NCBI GenBank assembly: GCA_963277665.1
Contig: OY728123.1
Span: 630,476,915 to 630,540,914 of the forward strand
Origin: Viscum album
Taxonomy: Eukaryota > Streptophyta > Magnoliopsida > Santalales > Viscaceae
Reading direction: 5' to 3'
Length of the DNA: 64,000 nucleotides
Shown: piece by piece, positions 20,704 through 31,980 of the stretch
How the letters are laid out: each line of letters opens with the position of its first letter
Position numbering within the stretch: the first letter of the stretch is position 1
The notes under the pieces: generated by a model
Told to the model about the DNA's origin: nothing
The model's database searches: none
Seen by the model: the letters and a program-made list of their open reading frames with translations, nothing else
Program-made: the position numbers and the translations under genes

Positions 20704-22638
20704 TGAAGGTTCCGGGAACAGAGGAAGCGCGTTGGTGGGTTTTCCCAACTTTAATTTTAGCATTAAACGACGTTCAATCCGAGATCCGTCACGACATAAA
20801 ATGCCGAATCTTTATATTAGAACGAAGAAAGAAAAATAAAAGAAGATTCCTGGAACCATTGAGATAGGATCATCATATGTTGGTTATAATTAATTTAATT
20901 AATTCATAAGAATTTCCTCGATGGAATTCTTTATTCGTTGGAGTCTCCAGTCATGATCATGTGATCTGTCGTTGCGTTGTAGAATCCAAGTACATGATTC
21001 CTCTCGCGGTGATCCACACGTGCTCCACGTATCTCTGGACGTCGCCGAAGGGATCTTCGGGTGCTAGAGTTGAAGATCCTTCACTAACGATGTCCGCCTT
21101 CAACAGCATTGATCCGGTGGAGGATCTCGCATTCGTAACGTGAAATCGTTCTTGGTGGAAAAAAGGAATTCTCTCTTGGTTTGAAAGTATTTCCCGATCC
21201 GTTATACACAAAAATGGCTCTTCCTCAATGAGAATAATGCAATTTGGGATTATAATACTTAGAATAATAAAATGAATTAATTGTCCGAAATCATTTAATC
21301 ATTTAATTTAATTCTTAGTAATACCCCATGTCTTAATAATGACAGTTGACCATAATTATTACTTGACATGTGCACAAAATATTACATTTAATATCATTTA
21401 ATTAAATAAACAATATTTTCTCACGAATCCCGAAAAAACAAACTACACGACGTGTATATAAATATACACGGCGTGTAATTTTATTTTTTTCATTTTATTT
21501 ATTTCCTCCACTATATTTATTAGACCTTGAGTAATGGCTATTTATTTCGAAAATAAATGTAACTGCATTACTCACTAATAAATATATATATTATTTCGCC
21601 CACAATATATTCTCTCGAATAAATAGAGTCAAAATAAATGCGATTAGGCATCCTTAAATAATTATTAAACCACAGCCGGGAATAATATTTATTTAACTTG
21701 TTAAATTAATATTGAACTTAGATACATGGACACACTTAGTGTGTGACCCAATAGGCCTCTTTCTCAGTGGCATTAGGAGGAGCCTGCCTAAAGTCCAAGG
21801 TTAGGGTCTAGAAACACTCCAAGGCACCCATAGAGAAAGTAGTTAATGCCACAATGATGTGTCACCTCCTACGAACGCTTACCGTGTAACATAATCCCTT
21901 TGTCTCGATATCTCCAATCAAGCAGGGTGCATGCTAGTGCCATCAACCCATGTGCTCGATTATTCTTTCTTTGACTTCCCGGGATTGAACTCACCCATAC
22001 CTTACCATGGCCATGAATTTATTTAGGCTATATCAATTCCATCAAAGGGCCTGAGATATCTACTTCTGTTATGGAACAGAGGGGACAAATCCTTTCTCAC
22101 ATTATCTATTAATGCATTATTACTCATGACGCACCCAACATATCCTACCTCGCAGCGAACAATGTGTCGTCACAGTTTTCATCAATACATCTAAGTGCGC
22201 GAGTTGTAATACCCATTAATAATAATCTTAAAGTCTAAGGACCAATACACACGTCCTCAGATAGGAACATCCAATGACACTATGAAAATTGGATTTCCTA
22301 CTGATGGGTATCATTCTCATAATATCCTCCTGGATATTACCAAGGCCACACACCATGAGAAGGTGCCTCAAAGTTTTATGAGTCCTCACCCCTAATGACC
22401 TGTATTATTTGTGTCCCATAAATAATATCATCCGGCCATAGAACATATATTCAAGAACAGTGTTATGGAACTTCTGGGTTCTCATCACAGTAGGGATCTT
22501 CTATGACCCATTAATGCAACATCTGTCCTTAGGACATTATCACTTGCATTGTCACGTAGATGAACAATCAAGATGTGATAAGGATTTTATTAATGAATAA
22601 AGTACAAAGTAGTTGGTTCTAGACCACCAACTCTAACA
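20704..22638 (-). repeat. Copia-B 5' LTR (right copy)
   Basis: This is the right-hand partner of 7337-9248. Its plus-strand ends are TGAAGG and CTAACA, so it keeps the TG...CA termini of a plant LTR. The copy lies next to the primer site and is the 5' LTR in element orientation. It carries the palindrome pair at 21444-21477. Small open frames here (such as 20957-21211 on the minus strand) have counterparts in the other LTR and are not genes. Confidence 0.94.
21444..21477. repeat. Palindrome pair flanking an AT box in the Copia-B LTR
   Basis: TACACGACGTGTA (21444-21456) and TACACGGCGTGTA (21465-21477) face each other across TATAAATA. The left LTR has one altered copy, TACACGATGTGTA (8076-8088), and lacks the second. 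These are the same motifs as in the leader cluster 1 kb away. The AT box between them could be a TATA element, which is inference only. Confidence 0.75.
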
Positions 22639-25234
22639 AACTCATCATCTAAACCGAATATTCCTCAATGTCGAATAGGGGATTCTCACTTCTACCAATG
22701 CTTTGGAGATAAGGGGTTTCAAATTTCTTCTACTGCATCGCCATCTACTGCAAGCATCTTCTACACCTACTGATACCAAAACAGGCAACCCTATTCCACT
22801 CTATATAACTACGTAAAGGTAAAAATTATTTCACTGTCTCCCAAACTATGAAACCTACAATATTCAATTGACTATGTATTTTACTTTACCCAGGAACCGC
22901 GTGAGGAATTGCTCCTAACAACGATTCATCTACTTATTTTAAGAAATAATGCACATGATATTTACACTGCGAGTATACATTGGATAATATTGGAACACAG
23001 ACCTCTTCCTAGACAGATGTTATAGTTTATTTTGACACCTCTAACTAAACTATTATGAGAAGAATGTTTTGAAAAAATGAAACTATAGGATATCTATTTA
23101 CCGTATACATAATACTATATTTCAACTGATTTAAGTAATACAATATTAATGAACTGAATACAAATTAGTAACATAACTACTTCCATTTACCATAGTCTCG
23201 AGTTTGTAAAACACTGGATGTTATCATACATGTCTCATATACCTATCAAATTTTATTGAATACTTAAATTTCAATAACTGTTACCTATAGCTTCCACTAT
23301 ATCCTACATGTAGATTTCATTTTTAACATATTAACAACTACATAAAGCTTTGCACATATATCTTTATCCATTTCCGTGTCTGCATTCAAAAATAATAAAA
23401 ATGTTTTCTTCCCTGCCCACTTTGCATACAAATAATAAAATGGATGCCTTGAAATTTATATATAAAGATATACAACCAAAAAATTCATTCCCTAACAACC
23501 TCTACAGATGCAATGTTGCAATAAATAGTACTACCGAATGAATGAAGTAATTGTGAGTTTACTATTACCTACATTTTAGACTTATTTATGTTATAAATTT
23601 TATCCATTATTTTCATAATCTACATTTGTCACACTTATAGGGTCAACATATACTAGAAATCCCTCAATTACATCTAAAAATCTCTCTCCTGCTCTAACAA
23701 GTGAACTGCATTCTACAAATTGCAGTGCAGATGGACTAACATGAACACCACTAACACCATTGTCTATCAATGGTTTGTTCTATTTACATTGTAGTATCAA
23801 AATCCCTACTTTTTTTAAAACATTACACACTAACTAAAGGTATTCCTCTTCAAATAATTCGTCTACAGTTCAACAATAATCTGAAGCAAGGAGAACATTT
23901 AACTCATAAGCAAACAAGCGAAGGAAAACATCAGATCCCTTCAAACAGTCTCCTATTCCTTTCTGTAAGTATGATGGAAATTATCTAAAAATACCGCAAT
24001 CTATGCCACACAACCAAGAAGCTCATCATCTAACTATTGTCATGAAACTTTCGGTAGTGATCATGACTGACGAAAACATGCATTTCCCGTCAACCTCTAG
24101 AGATGGAAGGATTCAAAGAAGACTGCTAGTGAAGGAACGACACAATTGTGAGTTCACTATTACCTTCATTTGAGACTTCTTTATGTTACATTATATTTCC
24201 ATTTTTTTATAACCTACTGATTTCACTCTAACATTTTCAGTATCTACTAGAAATCCCTCAATGACGTCTACAAATGGCTGTGCAGATGGACTCACACGCA
24301 CTCCATTAAGACAAATTTCTATCAATGGTTTGTTCTATTTACATTTTAGTATCTAAATCCCTAAATTTCAAAATACTATACATACTAACATAAGGTATTC
24401 CTCTTTAACTACTTCTTCTATAGTGAAACAACAATCTTAAGGTAGGACAACAATTATCACAGGATCAAACAAGAAAAAGAAAAGAACGAATGCCATCATA
24501 CAATCTTCTATTCCTTACTGTAAGTATGATGGAACATATATGTGAACATGATGTTGTACGCCACAAAATCGAGTTGTTGTTTGTCTAACATTTTCCTTGA
24601 CAATTATGGTAGTAATCATGACTGACATTATCAATTTGTTGGATTCATCACCAACCTCCTCGACAATGTAAGCACAAGTCCGACAATTAGACTTTACACT
24701 GACCGTTAAGGGATCTTCATTGATTACAATTTACTCTAACATTTGTTAAAGATTTAGTTGACCTGATAACGGGGACTATAGTACTATATCATGTCCACGT
24801 TAAACATCGTCTTTTACACAACTATACTACATCACACACACACACATAAATGAACATAGATTTCAATTCTAATATAATTTTATACAAATACCATCACACC
24901 GTCGGAAACAAATGACTATTCAAGAAGCATCACATCCTAACAATTCAGATACAAATGACTGCATCAACGGTGACATTCAGCATACATGAAACTATAAAGG
25001 TATGTTGACTAATATTCATACATACTAATAGCAATTAGTTCTGAATTATTTATTGTTATATTTGTAATAATCGGATGGTTACTTCAGGAAACTCTGTGCA
25101 ACAACATTTTTCAGATAACACAGGTTAGTTTACTTATTGATTCAGCTTTACATCTACAAGAACACAAGAGACAAATATTTTACTGATACAACTTTTTAAA
25201 TACAGCATGCTACATTGTTTTTATTTTCAATCAG
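22639..25234. other. Helitron upstream region, mostly non-coding
   Basis: Directly after Copia-B the plus strand has about 2.6 kb of AT-rich DNA with no recognised domain. It includes the duplicated blocks listed separately and a short CA run near 24832. The last part has exon-intron-like boundaries: AAAG|GTATG at 25000, TTCAG at 25087, ACAG|GTTAG at 25124 and ATCAG at 25234, after which clear Helitron coding begins. These splice sites are inferred from consensus only. Confidence 0.5.
23480..24690. repeat. Diverged tandem duplication, unit about 560-600 bp
   Basis: Two successive blocks share many landmarks in the same order: AACCTCTA-AGATG (about 23495 and 24093), AATTGTGAGTT-ACTATTACC, CTAGAAATCCCTCAAT (about 23652 and 24247), TGCAGATGGACT, TCTATCAATGGTTTGTTC, GGTATTCCTCTT, CTGTAAGTATGATGG and ATCATGACTGAC (about 24061 and 24618). 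Offsets are about 557-598 bases. A weak start of a third unit may lie near 24645. It has no long open frame. Confidence 0.8.
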
Positions 25235-28080
25235 GATATTCAGATATTAGAAACCCTTCTGACGTCTGTCAATATTGTCATTCTTTAATGTGGTTCTATT
25301 AAAGAAATAGAAAATGTAGCAATTGACAAAACCAACGTTTTGTTGCATGTTGTGCTATGGGAATGATTTATTTGAACATAATACCACCTTTTCCATTGTA
25401 CCATAGAATGTTTCCCTTTAGTTCAACTTCCAAAGAAGCCAGAACATTCCAAGAAAACATGCATATTTACAACTCCTTGTTTTCATTCACTTCAATCGGT
25501 TGGAAGATTAATAGGTCTATCAACAGGGGTGTAGCTCCATGTATATTCGGATTTAATGCACAGAACTACCATTTTATTGGAATTTTATGTCCACCAGATG
25601 GTCACCCACCAATATTCTCACAACTATAGGTGTTTGAAACTTCAGATGAATGTCAAAATAGGGTTCACCAATTTAGGTATCTCTAAACATAGTTGTTATG
25701 GACTAATTTTTCAATGTCACCTATTTCTGTATTAACATAACTACTACCTACCACTTGGAAAACCAGAATTCCCAAACTCATATAGACAACAAGATAGTCG
25801 AGAACCTACAAAAAATGAATCATGATATCAATGCTTTAGCCTGACAATTCAGAAGTTCAAGGGATGTTCTTCAGAGTTAGGAGGTGAAAAATTTGAAACT
25901 ATGACTACTGAAAAGAAGAGAATGAAATATTAGTACATATAACTTACCAAATAATTCGGAGATTGCAATTCCTATTTTTGGTGATGTCGAATATCTCAAC
26001 CTAGAGCGTGATATAATCATTCATACCAAAACTGGTGATTTTCAAAGAATTGTTGAGCAGCACCCACTATATCTTCTATTACAGTATCTCTTGAATTTCA
26101 TAGGTGATAGTGATGGATATGTTGACAACATTCTGCATCACCCAAATCCTTTCAGAACATGTCCAAAATTAAGGAAGGTAACCATGAGAGAATACTTCTC
26201 CTTCCACTTGCAATTCCGTGAAAATCATGCCTCAATGCTACTAAATTCTAGAAGACTGTTGCAATATTTTGTTGTCGATGCTTATACAATGATAGAGTCT
26301 CAGAGACTATAATTTATTCGCTTCAACCAAAAGATAATAAGGGTAGATCTATAAAATGTATTTCAAGATTCATTTCTAAGAGGTGACCGAGAAGGTTCTT
26401 TATGCGAAAAATGCATCATATTACCTTCAACCATTACTAGTGGTCCAAGGTATATGATCCAGAATTACCAAGATGCAATTTCTATTTGTAATTGGGTAGG
26501 TTATAAATATTTTTTCTAACCTTTACATGTAGTCCAATGTGGCCTGAGATCACTCAGTATCATAGATATAAGATTCTTCATACAGTATACTCCCCTCAAA
26601 CACTATCTCGGGTTTTCAGTATTAAGCTTGAACATCTAATGAAATATGTAAGAGAAGGTTGTTTCTATGGAATATCAAGGGAAGGAAACCATCAATCTAC
26701 ATACTTAAAATATATTTATCTATACTGTTTTCAATTATATCATCAGTTACTAACAATAACATTTTTCATTCAATTTAGTTGTTTGAACTGTAGAGTTTCA
26801 GAAATGCGTCTTGCCTGATGTTCACATCTTATTATTTATCTGCTGTGAAAACATAGTGAACACTCCAACAGCTGTAAACAAGTATTTCTATGCTAAAATC
26901 CTAGATAAATATGCATACGCGAGGCTACATGAAGTTGTCAAATGTTTTATGCTCCACGGCCCTTGCGGTGCTGTGAACAATTATTCACCTTGTATGAAAC
27001 ATGTTAAATTTGAATTTTTTTTCCAAAAAGATTTTCTGAAAATAAAACATTTCATGATAATGGTTATATCATTTATCGGAGAAGGGATGGAAAAAATACT
27101 ATTTTGAAACATAATGTTCCTTTGGATAATCGCTATGTAGTTCCATACAATCCGGTATTTCTATTAAAGTATCATGCACATCTCAACATCGAAGTTTGTA
27201 ATAAGTTGTCTTCAATCAAATACTTGTTTAAGTATATTAGCAAGGGAAGTGATCGTGTAACAGAAGGTCTCTATGAAGGGAACAATGAATAATCGTAAAA
27301 AAAATTTAGATGAGATAAAAATGTATTATGATTGTCTATACATATCTCCTTGTGAGGCTTATTGGAGGATTTTTTTATATGATATCCATTACATATATCA
27401 ACCAATTGAGAGGTTATATTTACATTTTCCTGAACAAAATTGTTTCATGTTTTCAGATAGCGATAACATTGAAGATGTATTAAATAATACAAAAAGATCT
27501 CATTCAATGTTGACCCCTTGCTTTGAAGAAAATATTGTATACCCAGAAAGAAGAGGTTTAACTTTTTCACAATACCCTACTAGATTTTTGTTCCACTCTC
27601 AAGATAGAAAGTGGCATCCCCAAAAACAAGGAATCCATATTGGAAGACTATACTATGTGCCTCAAACCACTAGAGAACTCTACTATTTTAGGATAATTCT
27701 ACCAAAAATCAGAGGAGCAACTTCATATGAGTATATCAGTATTATAAGAAGCATCACTCATGGCACATTTGGATAGGCCTGTTCTGCTTTGGGACTACTG
27801 ACAGATGATAGAGATTTTGTAAAATCTATAAAAGAACTCTTCGCTTGGGGAATGGGACAACATGTACACAGAATGTTCGCACGCATGTTAATCTGCAATA
27901 ACATATCTCGCCCAGATATTTTATGGGCCGAAACAAAAGACATACTATCTGAAGACATTTTATATATAAAAAAGACCCAAAAAAATTCCAGGAGTACATT
28001 TTCTCATCTACCAGCTTTACTGGTCTCAATTAATGTCTTTCTAACGTCTTATTATTACGGCTCCCTTGTATTTATAACAT
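25235..28080 (+). pseudogene. Helitron Rep (HUH endonuclease) region
   Basis: The Rep domain cuts and joins DNA strands in rolling-circle transposition. The order is: DVCQYCHSLMWFY and FVACCAMG (cysteine motifs, 25260-25360); SFTSIGWKINRSINRG and GILCPPDGHPP (to 25620); MREYFSFHLQFRENHASML and VVDAYTMIESQRL (26190-26312); WPEITQYHRYKILH; LPDVHILLFIC (26811-26840); MLHGPCGAVNNYSPCMKHVK; DNRYVVPYNPVFLLKYHAHL; IKYLFKYISKGSDRV; YISPCEAYWRIF; and ALGLLTDDRDF. The HUH motif, normally HAH, reads DVH at 26817-26825. The tyrosine pair of YLFKY is intact (27221-27235). Stops and frame shifts separate the pieces. Confidence 0.9.
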
Positions 28081-29017
28081 TGTAATAAAGAAAAACTGCT
28101 GCAGTTTTTCTACAATAAACTGTATACTTCCCATTACATCTACAACACCTTACTCTGTATGTGTACTTACAATATTACAGAACACAAAAATCCCTCCTAT
28201 TAAGTATATTACAATACTAAATAAAAAAAAATTATGTTCACATTTAAATAATAAATTACTTTATTTGTTTTGTTTTGTAATCCTTCTTAAAAATTCAGCA
28301 CATTTTTTCTCATAACTATTTATTCCGCACTTTATGGATTGAAATATTTTTATATGTACAGGTATTTTTCATATTCATACACTAGGTAAACACATAACAC
28401 TTCTAACTACATTGTACTTGCAATCATTGTACATATTTATCTAAAGTAACTTCGTTTATATTTAATATAATTCAGTACTACAAAATTTACAACATTTATA
28501 TTCAAATATAAATAGAATATTTCATCATTCATTTTAATCTATACTATTCTGTAAAAGTAATCCACAGTTTCATATATCATTTATTCACATTATATTGCCA
28601 ACTATACTAGTATAGCTATAAGATTGTGATATACTTCACCGCTCTAGCATTAATGACAATATTGCAGTACAATACAAGCCCAACATTTATAAAAAGATGT
28701 TAATACTAAATGCATGAGTTTAAATTATACTGTAAGCCTCTATAAAATAGTATAATAGTTTCATATATCAATTACTATTACCTAAAAATTAGGCCCCAGT
28801 TGAATAAATTATTATTAACTACTTTCTCCTCAATAAAACCATGTATCGGTTTAAGAATTCCTAATAATGCCGACTACAACACATAAATACTAATGGTTTC
28901 TCTCTATGTATTTAAGATTCCACTGTAGTTCTTATGTTTAATTTACATTAAACTATTGTTATTTATTCATTAATGTTATTTCATACTGCTATTTAACAAT
29001 ATTCCATAACATTGTAG
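28081..29017. other. AT-rich insertion or intron between Helitron Rep and helicase
   Basis: About 940 bases of AT-rich DNA without coding signal separate the two domains. It ends with ATTGTAG at 29011-29017, directly before DLTPTNHQIHMY, which resumes Helitron homology. An intron is the simplest reading, but I cannot fix its donor site; an insertion with later decay is the alternative. Confidence 0.5.
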
Positions 29018-30677
29018 ATTTGACACCCACAAATCACCAGATACATATGTATGCTTTCAGAAAGATAGAACTCATTTTACAGAGAAATGGAAGAGCACAT
29101 CAGTTATATCCTCCTATGCCACTTCCATATTCATATTTTGATTCCAATCCTAATCGTTTAGTTGCAGAAGAATTAAATTACAATAAATAATCACTTCTAC
29201 AAGAGTCTGACGGTTTACATAGTATTCTTATAGATGAATAGAAAGAGGTGATGTCTATCATTCTCTCTTCACTGTCTAGCGATTCATGGGGGGTTCTTCC
29301 TCTTGCATGGTTATAGAGGAACATGTAAAACCTTCATCTGAAGAGTACTAACATCATTTCTACGAGCACCGGGCATGATTGTAATTGCAGTTTCATCGAG
29401 GGGAATAGTTTCACTACAACTTCCTGGCGGACGAACATCACATTCTAAATTCCGTATTCCAATCTCCATTACGGAACATTCAGTTTGTAATATTCATCAG
29501 GGGAGTGATGTAGTGGATGTTTTGAAATTGACTAAGCTCATCATTTGGGATGAGGAATCAATGATTCAAAAATTTTGTTTTGAGGCTTTAGAGCAAACTC
29601 TTAGGGACATTATGAAAGTAAAAAATGATATTGCTAAGAATTTTCCATTCGATGGATTGATAGTTGTCTTGGGAGGATATATTAGGAAAATAGTACATGT
29701 TATACTTGGAGGAAATAGAAATTACATTGTCTATTCAAGTGTTAAGTATTCGTATCTTTGGAAACACGGTTGGTTGTTATATCTTACAAAAAACATGAGA
29801 TTGCATTGTAGTACTAGAAGTCATTATGTGGCTGTGTTACATGACCTGGCTAAATGTACCATATATATTGGTGAATTTTTAATTGGAGACCCTAATGAAG
29901 GTGAAGCACTCATTAAAATTCCATCACCATTTCTTCATACTAGGATCGATAATGTCATGGCAGCAATCATCAACAATACATACCTGGGTTTTTGTAGGAA
30001 ACTTGGAGAACAAAAATATATGAAAGACCTTACAATTTTAGCTCCAACCCATGATTTTTTACAATAAGTAAATGAATACATGTTGACCCTCACTGGCTCT
30101 AAAAAAAAATTACTCCAGCTCAAAATCTATTTTCAATGAAAGTTATGACACTGACAGACCAGAAAATATTTAAACATCTGATATGTTGAATGTTATAAAC
30201 GTCTCTGGGTTACCTGCCCACAAAATTACACTTTAACATGGTGTTACAATTATGTTAAAACAAAATGTAGACCAATCTATTGGTTTGTGAAATGGAACTC
30301 GTATGGTTGTAACACACATGGTTGAGCGTGTTATTGGGGTCGAAGTTATAAATGGATGTCATTCGGGATATTCTGCATGCATTCCTAAATTAACTACGAC
30401 TCACTGTGATGGTATATGGCCATTTAAACTAAACAGAATACAATATCCTTTGACAGTTTCTTATGCAGTGACTATTAATAAAAGTTAGGGTCAATCATTA
30501 TCTTCAGTTGGGCTTTATCTTCGCAAACCAGTGTTCTCTCATGGTCAATTATATGTTGCAGTGTCTAGGGACACATCAGATACTGGATTGAAAATTTTAG
30601 TTGATGGTAACACTAATGAGTCCTCAAATTACACAAAAAATATTGTGTACAAGGATATATTTCATAATATGTCTTAG
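29018..30677 (+). pseudogene. Helitron PIF1-type helicase domain
   Basis: This domain unwinds DNA during transposition. The blocks are LILQRNGRAHQLYPPMPLP, NRLVAEELNYN, then LLHGYRGTCKTF, the Walker A region, with the last glycine of GxxGxGKT replaced by cysteine (29309-29332). From 29375 an open frame of 230 codons gives PGGRTSHSKFRIPI, LTKLIIWDEESMIQKF (Walker B, DE intact at 29549-29554), WLLYLTKNMRLH and KDLTILAPTHDFLQ. The C-terminal blocks are INVSGLPAHKITL, NGTRMVVTHM, LTVSYAVTINKS and [14 protein letters not shown]. It ends at TAG 30675-30677. Stops near 29170-29350 and 30070-30490 disable it. Confidence 0.93.
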
Positions 30678-30802
30678 GTATCATCTAAAATGATTTTTAT
30701 ACACTCTATTATGCTCTGGAAATTGATTATGTTTACATTCATGGCTTATTTACCTTATTAATATGTTTTTTTAACATTGCATGATTATGTAGATTCACAA
30801 AT

Positions 30803-31016
30803 ATGTCATGCTCAATAACTATGCTGAATGAGATAAGCCCAGATGACGAAGAAACCATGTGAATACAAGTTTGTGTCTTGAACATGTGGTTAAATTAGGC
30901 TTCTAAATACTCCAATGAATTCATTGCTATTGATCTCATACTATGCGACATTCAGGTGACTTTTTTTTACAATAAGTAATTATAGATTATTTTCACTGCT
31001 TCTCATCTACGCTCTG

Positions 31017-31062
<46 letters not shown>

Positions 31063-31980
31063 CATCATTCCATGTAATCTGTATTGTTTCCTCATTAGCC
31101 AAAATTTTAACATAGTGTATACAGGGAACCAAGATTCGATGTACCATTACGAATCATCATTTTATCTCTAAGTACAAACAACTATTGGGTGAGGGACTCT
31201 GCTATATTGTACAAAACATATAAATATCTTCAAACCAAGGGAGTTACCTCGGAACTAGACACCCGTGTAGAATCATGTTCACATCCACGACGTGTGTTCG
31301 TCCGTGTGAAGAACAACTACCACTGTTAGTTTTCAATTTACTATATTTGATGAAATCATTCAAGAAAAAGTCCCAGAAGAAAATATAATAGGTTCATGTG
31401 CTTAATAGCACATAATTACATTTCCATTTTCCATGTTATGTTAAATTAATCTGTACAATGTCTTTTAGTTTAGCCTTATGTTATTCATAGTAACTTTGTA
31501 TATGTGTACCATGACTTATAACTAATTAGAGTTCTATGCTACCCACATACAATGTAATCAATGTGCACTTCCAACCACAGGATGAAGATTATTTTAGAAG
31601 ATGACATATACTTTTTTGGGTAATTGCATTATATTACTGTAACATGCTACATTAACTCATTCTGTCACTTTGTTTCCCTATAGAGGTTTGAAGGTTACTT
31701 GCAGCTTATGGAGTAACTTTGCATTTGAAATGTCGCGTTACATGGAAAACAACACAGACCCCACTACCATATTGATATTCTAGCTCGTCCGGGTGAAGAT
31801 ATTGATGAGTATGATTTATATCTACAATTATTAATCTCAATATTTATATTATGTTTTTTCAATATGTTTCTTGAATAGAAAATTATATAATAATGACTTG
31901 AAACTGCTTTCAACCTCTGTTCATGTCACAACAACTGTGAATGCAACAAAGACTCTTTAAAACCAAAACCTTCCTGTAGT
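30803..31980 (+). pseudogene. Helitron RPA70-like gene (DUF223 / OB folds), with likely introns
   Basis: Plant Helitrons often carry a single-strand DNA binding protein related to RPA70. A first piece begins MSCSITMLNEISPDDEETM at 30803 and ends FIAIDLILCDIQ before GT at 30956. After an apparent intron ending ACAG at 31124 comes GTKIRCTITNHHFISKYKQL, LLGEGLCYIVQNI and GTRHPCRIMF, which fits the first OB fold of RPA-like proteins. A third piece at 31684 gives GLKVTCSLWSNFAFEM and TILIF, matching the next OB fold, and KLLSTSVHVTTTVNATKTL follows near 31890. Stops occur in each piece. A C-terminal zinc region was not found. Confidence 0.78.
31022..31059. repeat. (TA)n microsatellite, about 19 units
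   Basis: An uninterrupted TA dinucleotide run lies inside the inferred first intron of the RPA-like gene (30956-31124). Confidence 0.95.

Larger units (their letters stand above)
7337..22638 (-). mobile_element. Copia-B: LTR-bounded Ty1/Copia retrotransposon with a LINE nested inside
   Basis: Two direct repeats of about 1.9 kb (7337-9248 and 20704-22638) bound an internal region whose proteins read on the minus strand as gag, protease, integrase, RT and RNase H. A Met-tRNA-type primer site lies next to the right (5') LTR and a polypurine tract next to the left (3') LTR. Flanking 5-mers CACTC (7332-7336) and AACTC (22639-22643) look like a target duplication with one mismatch. A 5.4-kb LINE in the opposite orientation interrupts pol at about 11178-16630. 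Stops are spread over the coding region. LTR mismatches (about one in ten in the stretches I compared) show an old insertion. Confidence 0.95.

Noticed and set aside
31022..31059. TA run as a functional element
   Set aside because: A simple microsatellite in an inferred intron; nothing further supports function.
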